DNA from: an uncultured Desulfobacterales bacterium | GTDB lineage: Bacteria; Desulfobacterota; Desulfobacteria; Desulfobacterales; G020354645 | Direction of reading: 5' to 3' | Assembly (NCBI GenBank): GCA_947259865.1 | Contig: CAMYNZ010000209.1 | Location: 1 to 6,622 of the forward strand | Length of the DNA stretch: 6,622 nucleotides | Shown here: in pieces, positions 1 to 5,225 of the stretch | Layout of the letters: each line of letters opens with the position of its first letter | Position numbering within the stretch: position 1 is the first letter of the stretch | Program-made: the position numbers and the translations under genes | The notes under the pieces: generated by a model | Told to the model about the DNA's origin: nothing | The model's database searches: none | What the model saw: only the letters and a program-made list of their open reading frames with translations

Positions 1-253
1 ATTTGCGGTGTTTGAAATTAACAAGAAGGGTGCCGCCCTGGAAGTTGATGAAGTTAAGTTTATTAACAAGATGAACCTTTGTCAAAAGCTCCCCTTGCTC
101 TTTTAACTCACCACCACTCCGTAGCGCCCGGTAAAGCGCCGTCTTCTCCTGAACACCCGTTTCAACGGTGCTGGGATTTAGCTGAGCGTTTTTTTGGTAG
201 CTGTCTGGTGTGCTAACGGGTATCAGCTGGAGATTCTTTATTGCTTTGGCCAT
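1..253 (-). CDS. Hypothetical protein, N-terminal part (runs off left edge)
   Basis: The reverse strand is open from an ATG at 253-251 to the window edge, giving 84 complete codons. The protein begins MAKAIKNLQLIPVS and continues through a polar, helix-compatible stretch (about residues 18-60) into a beta-like segment with INFQGGTLLVNFKH near residues 70-82. The start is supported by AGAGG at 259-263, five bases upstream, with a second AGAGG at 266-270. No signal peptide or membrane segment is visible in this portion. The C-terminal part lies outside the window, so the length is unknown. I do not recognise the family securely. The N-terminal style recalls PilZ-domain proteins of deltaproteobacteria, but no diagnostic RxxxR motif is visible in this fragment, so that is only a guess. 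It is transcribed away from htpX. Confidence 0.72.
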   Translation of the reverse strand, partial: MAKAIKNLQLIPVSTPDSYQKNAQLNPSTVETGVQEKTALYRALRSGGELKEQGELLTKVHLVNKLNFINFQGGTLLVNFKHRK

Positions 254-644
254 TTCAACCTCTTTCCTCTGTTTGGTGATATTAAAGCCGCGGCACCAAG
301 ATTAGCTCCGTTCAGAACCTTGCAGTTGACCGTAAAAACCAGTCAATAATGGCCGGAATTTTTTGCTGTTACAATTGTGTCCCCTCCAGGATTAACCTCC
401 AAAATTGAAAAATGGAGATTGGCGCTCTTAAAAAAACAGGAGCATATGTATCACATTGCAAGACTATATTCAACTGTATATCAACAAAAAAGTACTTAAA
501 TCATTAATTTTTTTTATTTTTTTTTCCCGCCGATGCATACAATTTCCGATGGCAGATTTAGGTGGGTTGAATATATCAAGATGTAGTGTTTGTAACTTCC
601 CCAAGCACCAAATAGGATACATTGCTAATTGCTATCTTTCCAAA

Positions 645-672
645 TTGCCTTTATCAAGATCAGTGTTATATT
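645..672 (+). promoter_or_regulatory. Probable sigma70-type promoter of htpX
   Basis: TTGCCT at 645-650 (4 of 6 to consensus) and TATATT at 667-672 (5 of 6) are separated by 16 bases. Transcription would start near 679, giving a leader of about 45 bases before the htpX start codon. I do not see a heat-shock sigma32-type element, although htpX is heat or envelope-stress controlled in some bacteria. This is pattern matching only. Confidence 0.35.
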
Positions 673-711
673 TGAAAATAACAGATGGTCGGCACTAAAT
701 CCCCCGACTTC

Positions 712-718
712 AAAGGAG
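712..718 (+). promoter_or_regulatory. Ribosome binding site deciding the htpX start
   Basis: AAAGGAG lies 6 bases before ATG 725 and 9 bases before the adjacent ATG 728. The frame is open further upstream to an ATG at 629, but that start has no comparable site and would add 32 residues of non-family sequence. Confidence 0.75.
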
Positions 719-724
719 TCCGAT

Positions 725-1657
725 ATGATGGGTAATCAAATAAAAACCACGCTTCTTCTGGCAGTCATGACCGTTTTTATTTTGATCATCGGCCAACTTC
801 TGGGTGGCCGACAGGGGATGTTTATAGCGCTGATTTTAGCCGCTGGGATGAATTTTTTTAGCTACTGGTACTCCGACAAACTTGTGCTGCGAATGTACCG
901 CGCCCGAGAGGCCTCAGCGCAGCAAGCCCCTGAGCTATATAGTATAGTGGGCCAGCTGACCCGGCAGGCCGGTCTTCCGATGCCGAAACTTTATGTAATT
1001 CCCCGGGAAACACCCAATGCCTTTGCCACCGGTAGAAATCCAAAACACGCAGCCGTGGCGGTAACCCAGGGACTGCTTCAACTATTGAACCGTGAGGAGG
1101 TCCAGGGCGTTCTGGCCCACGAAATGGCCCATGTCAAAAACCGTGATATTCTGATTGGCTCCATTGCCGCGACTATGGCCGGGGCGATAATGATGCTGGC
1201 AACTATGGCCCGCTGGTCGGCTGTATTCGGCGGAGCTGCGGGCAGGGGTAACGACGATGAAGGTAGGCTGGGGTTTATCGGGTTAATTGTGATGTCCATA
1301 CTGGGGCCGATGGCGGCCATGATCATCCAGATGGCCATATCCCGTTCACGGGAATACCTGGCAGACGCAACCGGCGCAGCAATGGTGGGTCGATCGGAAG
1401 GTCTGGCATCCGCCCTGGAGAAGCTCGGTGCATATTCCGCCCGGCTGCCGCTGGACGCTAAACCGGCGACTGCGCATATGTTTATCGTTAATCCCTTGTC
1501 CGGGAAAAGATTGATGAATCTTTTCTCCACCCATCCTCCCCTGGAGGATCGAATTGCAAGGCTTCGGGGAAACCGGCCAGCTGGCCGGCCAAGGCGAGAA
1601 GGATATGATCGGGGGCAATCCGAAGCAAGGAATCAGTGGGACCGGCTTTCACAATAG
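725..1657 (+). CDS. htpX: HtpX, membrane-bound M48-family zinc metalloprotease
   Basis: The 310-residue protein belongs to the HtpX branch of peptidase family M48, inner-membrane proteases that cut misfolded or damaged membrane proteins alongside FtsH. Two hydrophobic segments lie at the N-terminus (about residues 8-27 and 31-49). The zinc-binding motif HEMAH is at 132-136, with H132 and H136 as ligands and E133 catalytic, and the third ligand is E210 in SREYLAD. Two further hydrophobic segments (about 142-163 and 184-204) lie between the ligands, as in E. coli HtpX. The conserved [14 protein letters not shown] tail is at 267-280. About 30 basic, polar residues follow it, ending in QWDRLSQ, making the protein slightly longer than many homologues (about 280-300). 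The start at 725 is chosen by the AAAGGAG site; 728 is equally possible. It is monocistronic as far as visible and converges on the next small gene. Confidence 0.96.
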   Translation: MMGNQIKTTLLLAVMTVFILIIGQLLGGRQGMFIALILAAGMNFFSYWYSDKLVLRMYRAREASAQQAPELYSIVGQLTRQAGLPMPKLYVIPRETPNAFATGRNPKHAAVAVTQGLLQLLNREEVQGVLAHEMAHVKNRDILIGSIAATMAGAIMMLATMARWSAVFGGAAGRGNDDEGRLGFIGLIVMSILGPMAAMIIQMAISRSREYLADATGAAMVGRSEGLASALEKLGAYSARLPLDAKPATAHMFIVNPLSGKRLMNLFSTHPPLEDRIARLRGNRPAGRPRREGYDRGQSEARNQWDRLSQ

Positions 1658-1673
1658 ATTTTCGATCCGGAAG

Positions 1674-1880
1674 TCAAGCAGTGAAGGGTCTCCGATTTTC
1701 TGAATCTTCGGCCAGTTTCTTTCGGCAACACGTTTTTTGCTTGAGGCATAGATTACAGCGGTCGTCACTGCACATCTGGCAGGCATAACAGTCTTTACAG
1801 GGATGTTTTTTGGCGCTGCCCGCCTTTTCCTCGGGAACATACACCTTGCCCTTAAATCCGGGCATTTCGACAAATGCCAT
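1674..1880 (-). CDS. Small cysteine-rich protein, putative metal or Fe-S binding
   Basis: The 68-residue protein starts MAFVEMPGFKGKVYVPEE and then carries a dense cysteine cluster: C28, C31, C34, C37, C42, C45, C51 and C52, i.e. CxxCxxCxxC-x4-CxxC-x5-CC. The spacing suggests binding of zinc or an iron-sulfur cluster, though it is not a classic 4Fe-4S ferredoxin motif (no CxxCxxCxxxCP). The tail is basic and polar, with no signal peptide or membrane span. ATG 1880-1878 is preceded by a G-rich run (GGGGG complement at 1886-1890) that can serve as a ribosome binding site. It ends 16 bases from the htpX stop on the opposite strand. I associate similar small proteins with sulfate-reducing deltaproteobacteria but know no function. 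The overlapping minus frame at 1649-1873 lacks this pattern and is a shadow. Confidence 0.75.
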   Translation of the reverse strand: MAFVEMPGFKGKVYVPEEKAGSAKKHPCKDCYACQMCSDDRCNLCLKQKTCCRKKLAEDSENRRPFTA

Positions 1881-2009
1881 TGCTACCCCCGTTTGCCTGA
1901 ATCTGTCCGCTGTAATCCGCGCAAGTTCAATGAAAATCCCTGCCGCTGCGGAGTATTTCAGATATGAATGCTTCCTGCAGAACTGATCATTATGGTTCCG
2001 ATATTCGAT

Positions 2010-2037
2010 AACATAAGGATTGATAAACGCTTTTCAA
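2010..2037 (-). promoter_or_regulatory. Possible promoter of the Cys-rich small gene
   Basis: On the minus strand TTGAAA (2037-2032, 5 of 6) and TATGTT (2015-2010, 4 of 6) are 16 bases apart. This would give a leader of about 120 bases before ATG 1880. The match is modest and the leader long, so this is tentative. Confidence 0.25.
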
Positions 2038-2067
2038 TACCGGTCCGTATCATAATGAGCGTTGGTG

Positions 2068-2100
2068 TTACAGGGGTCGGGGCATTTTTTTCAAGGCAAG
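2068..2100 (+). repeat. Left arm of 33-bp inverted repeat
   Basis: Pairs with 2256-2288 at 32 of 33 positions. The repeat stops sharply at its outer edge: bases 2067 and outward do not pair with 2289 and outward. Confidence 0.95.
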
Positions 2101-2255
2101 ATGCCGGGTTACAACCTGCCATACCAAGCAACGGCAACTACCTTACAATTTGCCGCCTGCCGGATAATACATCCACTGTCACAAGATCCGACTCCGATTT
2201 TTGCCTTTCTTGGCGGCAGCAGCCATTTGCATTTTAAAAGCGCCCAAGCGATCAG

Positions 2256-2288
2256 CTTGCCTTGAAAAAAATGTCCCGACCCCTGTAA
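2256..2288 (-). repeat. Right arm of 33-bp inverted repeat
   Basis: Reverse complement of 2068-2100 with one G/T difference. It lies 75 bases downstream of the membrane-protein stop, so read-through transcription of that operon would produce a long hairpin here. Confidence 0.95.
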
Positions 2289-2362
2289 TGTTCATCGTGA
2301 ATAATAAAAATACGTTCCGATTGTTCTCAAGATTTTACCGGTGTCGGCAGGGCGTAATTTTT

Positions 2363-3538
2363 TTACCAGGATTTAACCAATCGCCCCAACAACCCACCCA
2401 CCGCGGTGCATTGCAGTCCGAAGGGCAGGTACCCGGCATAGCCCAGAAGGGGCATTTCAAATACCTGAAACCGATGGACAAAAGGAATGCGGTAAACCCA
2501 TCGCGCATAGCTGTAATAGTTCCACATTTCCCAAAAGAAACCGCAAATTAAAGCCGCCAGGGCAGATGATATTACCAGGCGCCAGTCCCCGCGGGCAACA
2601 TCGGTTAAAACGTGAGTCTCGTTCATCAACGCCTGAAGGGAAACGATGATCAGCAGGGGGGAAATCCACAACAGTGCAAAAAGATGGTTGGGCCAGACCC
2701 CGATGCCGGCCAGTGCTATAACGGAAAAGATCAACGTGATTAAAGCCAGCAATTTTGGCCAGGGCCAACGGGGCATTGAATAATGTTTATAGCCTCTTTG
2801 GAGCCAGTCGGTTTGAAGAATCAATTCTCGCGTTCCCAGCACCGCTGGCAAAACCGTAGAAAAAGATAGGCTGGCATACCAGAAATATTCAGCAGCACTG
2901 AAGTGAGGGCTCTGGTAGTACCAATTTTGCACAAAGCGGTTCAGATATTCAAAAAACCACCAGAACACAGCGCTCAAGGGAAACAGCGACAGAAAATACC
3001 CGGGGGTGCTGATTAACATGCATTGACCGGTCCGCTGATATTTCAGGGCATTTACAACCAGGATATAAGAAATCCACAATGGCGTAAAGGTGTGGGGCTG
3101 AAAAGCGGAAAACCAGCTGAATCGACTCCAGGCCAGAATCCAAACACCAAGGCCGCAGGCCAGGCCCAGCCACCCCCACCAGGGAAATAACCTGGAAAAC
3201 GGTATTCTGGTTTGGCGAAATTTGATTGATTTTACGGCGTTGATCGTCAGGGGCAGGCAAACAGAAATGATGAAAAAACTATAGCCCCCAAAAACCATCC
3301 AGAGAAACGGTTCCGGCTGCACATACAGCGTTTGGGGGGGAAACTCCAGATACCGCGAAAGCGGATGCCCGGCCAGAGCGACGCCCAATATAGGCAGCCC
3401 CAGCAGCAGGGCTGCCAGAATAATAAATTTGAAGATCACGTTTTTTAGACTGGAAATGGTTACGGATCCAGGCACAATCGTATTGCCGTAAAATTGACGG
3501 ATTAATGCTTCCCTAAAAGCCCGAATATGGGAGGTCAA
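2363..3538 (-). CDS. Polytopic Trp-rich membrane protein of unknown function
   Basis: The 391-residue protein has about nine to ten hydrophobic stretches (roughly 33-56, 76-99, 117-138, 151-166, 181-199, 217-236, 262-281, 284-302, 321-338, 366-386) and is an integral inner-membrane protein. It is unusually aromatic, with 22 tryptophans. Two similar motifs stand out: F195-F196-E197-x2-N200-x5-W206-Y207-Y208, and F335-W336-E337-x2-N340-x6-W347-V348-Y349. Each is followed by another Glu (E217, E361) and an L-P (230-231, 371-372), suggesting an internal duplication. I recognise no named family; a distant tie to duplicated carotenoid or isoprenoid membrane enzymes (lycopene cyclase/CruF-like) is speculation. 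The start is TTG at 3538-3536, overlapping the trxB stop by four bases (TTGA), so translation is probably coupled to trxB. No good Shine-Dalgarno is visible and no ATG occurs before residue 81; GTG at codon 22 or 34 is an alternative. Confidence 0.85.
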   Translation of the reverse strand: MTSHIRAFREALIRQFYGNTIVPGSVTISSLKNVIFKFIILAALLLGLPILGVALAGHPLSRYLEFPPQTLYVQPEPFLWMVFGGYSFFIISVCLPLTINAVKSIKFRQTRIPFSRLFPWWGWLGLACGLGVWILAWSRFSWFSAFQPHTFTPLWISYILVVNALKYQRTGQCMLISTPGYFLSLFPLSAVFWWFFEYLNRFVQNWYYQSPHFSAAEYFWYASLSFSTVLPAVLGTRELILQTDWLQRGYKHYSMPRWPWPKLLALITLIFSVIALAGIGVWPNHLFALLWISPLLIIVSLQALMNETHVLTDVARGDWRLVISSALAALICGFFWEMWNYYSYARWVYRIPFVHRFQVFEMPLLGYAGYLPFGLQCTAVGGLLGRLVKSW

Positions 3539-4527
3539 TTGTTGCCAGAGGTCTCGCCAACCAGATCTGCCGGAACTTCACAGGTATCCGAACCGGATTT
3601 TCTGGTCTCCACATACTTGGCCGCCGCCAGTGCTGCTGTGCAGCCATCGGCAGCCGATACCACGATTTGCCGGGCGTATTTTTCCCTTAAATCGCCTATG
3701 ACAAAAATACCGGGAGTATTTGTCTCGCAGCGGTTATCCGTGACGACATAGCCATCAGCATTCATTCTGGTACCGGCCGGAACCAAATTGTTATTGGGCT
3801 CAAAACCGATAAAGATAAATACCCCGTCGGCAAACTGCTCGCGTTCTTCCCCTGTCTGGGTGTCCTTTAACTCTATGGCGCACACACCGCCATCATCGGC
3901 TTTTATTGCAGTCGCTACGGTGTTCCAAAGTACCTCAATCTTGCACTCGGCAAAGACCCGCTGCTGCAAAATCATACCCGCCCGCAGGGCATCCCTGCGG
4001 TGAACGATGTAGACTTGTCCGGCCAGTTTGGAAAGATATAGTGCTTCTTCCGCAGCACTGTCGCCGCCGCCAATTACGATCACTGTTTTATTTCTGAAAA
4101 AAAAGCCGTCGCAGACAGCGCAATAGGAAACGCCTTTGCCATAATATTCTTCTTCACCGGGTATACCAAGTTTCCGGGGGCTGCCGCCAGGTGCCAATAT
4201 AACCGAATGGGCCCGCAGCTGTTCGCCGTTGGCGAAACGAACACAATGAAATTCCAAACCCGGCTCCAGGGATACAACTTCCTGCGACAGGATTTCCAGG
4301 CCGTAGGATTTGGCATGCTGTGCCATTTTCATTGACAGTTCGGCTCCGCCGATATGCTCGAACCCGGGGTAATTTTCCACCGAATCAGACATTGTCACCT
4401 GCCCGCCCGGTACGGCCATTTCAATCAAGGCGGTTTTCAAAGCGGCCCGCATGGCATATATACCGGCAGACAACCCCCCAGGGCCTCCTCCTATTATTAC
4501 CACATCATACATGTCACTTTCTGACAT
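3535..4527 (-). CDS. trxB: Thioredoxin reductase (TrxB), FAD/NADPH pyridine nucleotide-disulfide oxidoreductase
   Basis: The 330-residue protein transfers electrons from NADPH through FAD and a redox disulfide to thioredoxin in the cytoplasm. The FAD-binding motif GGGPGG is at 13-18 near the N-terminus. The redox-active C136-A-V-C139-D sits inside YCAVCDGFFF. The NADPH-binding GGGDSAAEEA is at 153-162, followed by HRRDALRA (176-183), where the two arginines favour NADPH. The second FAD contact is GIFVIGDL (273-280), followed by RQIVVSAADG, which closes the FAD site. Typical family length is about 305-320, so a short polar tail (about 310-330) is extra. The usual ATGA-type segment reads APGG here (112-115). 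ATG 4527 is chosen for its AGGAGG six bases upstream; the frame extends to 4656, but that part is not family-like. It is first of a two-gene unit with the membrane protein. Glutaredoxin-like or ferredoxin-type reductases are less likely given CAVC and HRR. Confidence 0.95.
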   Translation of the reverse strand: MSESDMYDVVIIGGGPGGLSAGIYAMRAALKTALIEMAVPGGQVTMSDSVENYPGFEHIGGAELSMKMAQHAKSYGLEILSQEVVSLEPGLEFHCVRFANGEQLRAHSVILAPGGSPRKLGIPGEEEYYGKGVSYCAVCDGFFFRNKTVIVIGGGDSAAEEALYLSKLAGQVYIVHRRDALRAGMILQQRVFAECKIEVLWNTVATAIKADDGGVCAIELKDTQTGEEREQFADGVFIFIGFEPNNNLVPAGTRMNADGYVVTDNRCETNTPGIFVIGDLREKYARQIVVSAADGCTAALAAAKYVETRKSGSDTCEVPADLVGETSGNN

Positions 4528-4533
4528 CACAAG

Positions 4534-4539
4534 CCTCCT
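4534..4539 (-). promoter_or_regulatory. Ribosome binding site deciding the trxB start
   Basis: AGGAGG on the minus strand lies six bases before ATG 4527-4525. It is a perfect match and excludes the upstream in-frame ATG at 4656. Confidence 0.85.
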
Positions 4540-4542
4540 CGG

Positions 4543-4561
4543 TCTAATTCGCTCAATTAGA
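4543..4561 (-). promoter_or_regulatory. Short hairpin in the trxB leader next to the RBS
   Basis: TCTAATT (4543-4549) and AATTAGA (4555-4561) are perfect reverse complements around a 5-base loop. The hairpin ends three bases upstream of the trxB AGGAGG, where it could modulate ribosome access or mRNA stability. It is AT-rich, so stability is low. It may equally be chance. Confidence 0.35.
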
Positions 4562-4612
4562 GTATAAATTATCGGCGCGTACAAACACAATAAAATTTTT
4601 GAGCCCTTGGGC

Positions 4613-4641
4613 ATTATAATTATCTTTGACGGCTGAAACAA
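4613..4641 (-). promoter_or_regulatory. Probable trxB promoter
   Basis: A perfect TATAAT on the minus strand (4618-4613) is preceded, 17 bases upstream, by TTGTTT (4641-4636, 3 of 6). Transcription would start near 4606, leaving a leader of about 79 bases. A second, weaker -10 (TATACT) lies closer to the gene at about 4560-4565. Confidence 0.4.
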
Positions 4642-4670
4642 GATGATTTTAAACACCGGTTTGATCTTGA

Positions 4671-4699
4671 TTGACAGTTAAATATAATTTAGTAATAGT
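4671..4699 (+). promoter_or_regulatory. Possible plus-strand promoter upstream of the palindrome
   Basis: A perfect TTGACA (4671-4676) and AATAGT (4694-4699, 4 of 6) are 17 bases apart. Transcription would begin near 4706, directly at the edge of the palindromic element, and continue to the zinc-ribbon and ABC1 kinase genes with a leader of roughly 230 bases. The -10 is weak. Confidence 0.35.
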
Positions 4700-4711
4700 C
4701 TGCTGGTGTCG

Positions 4712-4813
4712 TGTCCCACAAATAAGCAACAAAATTCAGCATAAAGTTTGATCCGCCAGAGTTCTTTGGCGGATCAAACTGCTAAAATACTTTTTAAAAT
4801 TATTTCTGGGACA
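4712..4813. repeat. 102-bp concentric double palindrome, REP- or MITE-like
   Basis: The outer arms TGTCCCACAAATAA (4712-4725) and TTATTTCTGGGACA (4800-4813) pair at 13 of 14 positions. The inner arms 4745-4758 and 4767-4780 (GATCCGCCA/TGGCGGATC core) pair perfectly over 14 bp around an 8-base loop. Both pairs share exactly the same centre (4762.5), so they are one symmetrical unit with unpaired 19-base flanks between stems. A simple Rho-independent terminator is disfavoured because no gene precedes it on either strand and no T run follows directly. TGTCCC-type ends suggest a REP-like or non-autonomous transposable unit. An sRNA or leader structure is the alternative. Confidence 0.7.
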
Positions 4814-4919
4814 TAACATTAGCGGACAGGGTGCAGCCGAAATAAAAACCTGTCGGACATAAATCGATACGGCAATCTTATCCCGAAGCAATAATTTTTC
4901 TTCATCAAAACAACCGGCT

Positions 4920-4926
4920 AAGGAGG
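4920..4926 (+). promoter_or_regulatory. Ribosome binding site deciding a TTG start
   Basis: AAGGAGG is followed by seven bases and then TTG at 4934-4936. No ATG lies in frame nearby, so this strong site supports the rare start codon. Confidence 0.85.
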
Positions 4927-4933
4927 TGTCCCA

Positions 4934-5188
4934 TTGAAAGACGGTATTTGTCCTAAATGCAAATCGAACGAGGTTTTCTGGGGGGGTGACATTATATTAA
5001 AAAGCGGTCCATTCGGTAGCAATTCCATCCCTGTGAATCTCACCTCTATGGCAGCACTCGACAATTACGTTTGCGCTCATTGTGGCTATTTGGAAAGCTA
5101 CGTCTTGGACTCAAAAAAACTAAAAGAGATATCCCAGAAGTGGGCTAGAGCCAAACAGTCCGAGCCAACCCCAGAAGAGAAGGCCTAG
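4934..5188 (+). CDS. Small zinc-ribbon protein
   Basis: The 84-residue protein carries two CxxC knuckles, C6-P-K-C9 and C47-A-H-C50, which together form a four-cysteine zinc-ribbon site with a 37-residue loop between them. The second knuckle is followed by GYLESYVLDS and a charged helix (about 60-78) ending in a Pro/Glu-rich tail. There is no signal peptide or membrane span, so it is probably cytoplasmic. Zinc ribbons of this kind often bind nucleic acid or act as protein-interaction modules, but nothing here specifies the partner. Translation starts at TTG 4934 behind a strong AAGGAGG. The next gene begins 37 bases after the stop on the same strand, so the two are probably cotranscribed. Confidence 0.85.
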   Translation: MKDGICPKCKSNEVFWGGDIILKSGPFGSNSIPVNLTSMAALDNYVCAHCGYLESYVLDSKKLKEISQKWARAKQSEPTPEEKA

Positions 5189-5225
5189 TTTGTCATTATT
5201 GTTTGGAGCCTGAAAGGTTAGTGTC

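Larger units (their letters stand above)
254..724. other. AT-rich intergenic region between divergent genes
   Basis: This 471-base stretch separates the minus-strand partial gene from htpX on plus. It contains a short inverted repeat, TTGGTG (273-278) with CACCAA (294-299), in the likely leader of the minus gene. It also holds an almost pure T tract (508-525, T8-A-T9) and the probable htpX promoter at 645-672. A GTGTCCCC string at 377-384 resembles the ends of the palindromic element at 4712-4813, but no partner arm is visible. Reading frames here (for example 456-698) have AT-driven composition and no proper ribosome binding site. I see no RNA gene. Confidence 0.6.
2068..2288. mobile_element. 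221-bp inverted-repeat element, putative MITE or REP-like
   Basis: The left arm (2068-2100) begins TTACAGGGGTCGGGGCA, continues through a T7 run and ends TCAAGGCAAG. The right arm (2256-2288) is its reverse complement at 32 of 33 positions; the only difference pairs G2082 with T2274, which is a G-U wobble in RNA. The 155-base interior has no convincing gene but contains a nested 7-bp repeat, TGCCGCC (2151-2157) and GGCGGCA (2212-2218). Long terminal inverted repeats around a short non-coding core are the signature of a non-autonomous transposable element. The CAGGGG...CCCCTG ends are each flanked by TA (2069-2070 and 2286-2287), as expected for Tc1/IS630-type insertion, but a TA on both sides could be chance. 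A RAYT-associated REP-like origin is the main alternative. No transposase is in the window. Confidence 0.75.
1881..2362. other. Intergenic region holding an inverted-repeat element
   Basis: These 482 bases lie between two minus-strand genes. The stretch 2068-2288 is the inverted-repeat element described separately. The remaining right portion (2289-2362) is AT-rich, with no clear terminator after the membrane-protein gene. The left portion (1881-2067) is the presumed leader and promoter region of the Cys-rich gene. Plus-strand frames at 1968-2265 run through the element and look spurious. Confidence 0.6.
4528..4933. other. Divergent intergenic region with promoters and a palindromic element
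   Basis: This 406-base AT-rich region lies between trxB (minus) and the zinc-ribbon gene (plus). From left to right it holds the trxB ribosome binding site, a 7-bp hairpin at 4543-4561, a probable trxB promoter (4613-4641), a possible plus-strand promoter (4671-4699), the concentric palindrome 4712-4813, and the AAGGAGG site of the zinc-ribbon gene. A short GACAGG/CCTGTC pair (4825-4830, 4849-4854) is weak. No open reading frame of note is seen. Confidence 0.6.

Noticed and set aside
446..499. 17-codon mini-ORF (ATG 446) behind AGGAG
   Set aside because: AGGAG is only three bases from the ATG, too close for efficient initiation, and the peptide has no attenuator-like codon run.
508..525. T8-A-T9 tract as a Rho-independent terminator
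   Set aside because: No GC-rich hairpin precedes it, and no plus-strand gene lies upstream in the window that it would terminate.
456..698. 80-codon plus-strand frame with TTG start
   Set aside because: It lies in very AT-rich intergenic DNA, includes the poly-T tract as a phenylalanine run, has no ribosome binding site at its start, and overlaps the htpX promoter.
1078..1530. 150-codon frame antisense to htpX
   Set aside because: It is a mirror of the strongly supported htpX coding frame, rich in Ser/Ala/Pro with no recognisable domain.
1573..1588. Perfect 16-bp palindrome CCGGCCAGCTGGCCGG
   Set aside because: It lies inside the htpX reading frame coding for Arg/Pro/Ala/Gly and has no T run. 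It is GC-rich coding bias rather than a terminator or operator, though noted with the HtpX tail.
1968..2265. Two overlapping plus-strand frames (89 and 67 codons)
   Set aside because: Both run through the left arm and core of the inverted-repeat element, lack ribosome binding sites and look like low-complexity translation of non-coding DNA.
2201..2551. 116-codon plus-strand frame
   Set aside because: It crosses the right inverted-repeat arm and then runs antisense to the 3' end of the membrane-protein gene, with no family resemblance.
4746..4779. Inner hairpin as an intrinsic terminator
   Set aside because: No gene ends just upstream on either strand, the T tracts are weak or displaced, and the hairpin is centred exactly within a larger palindrome, which a terminator would not explain.
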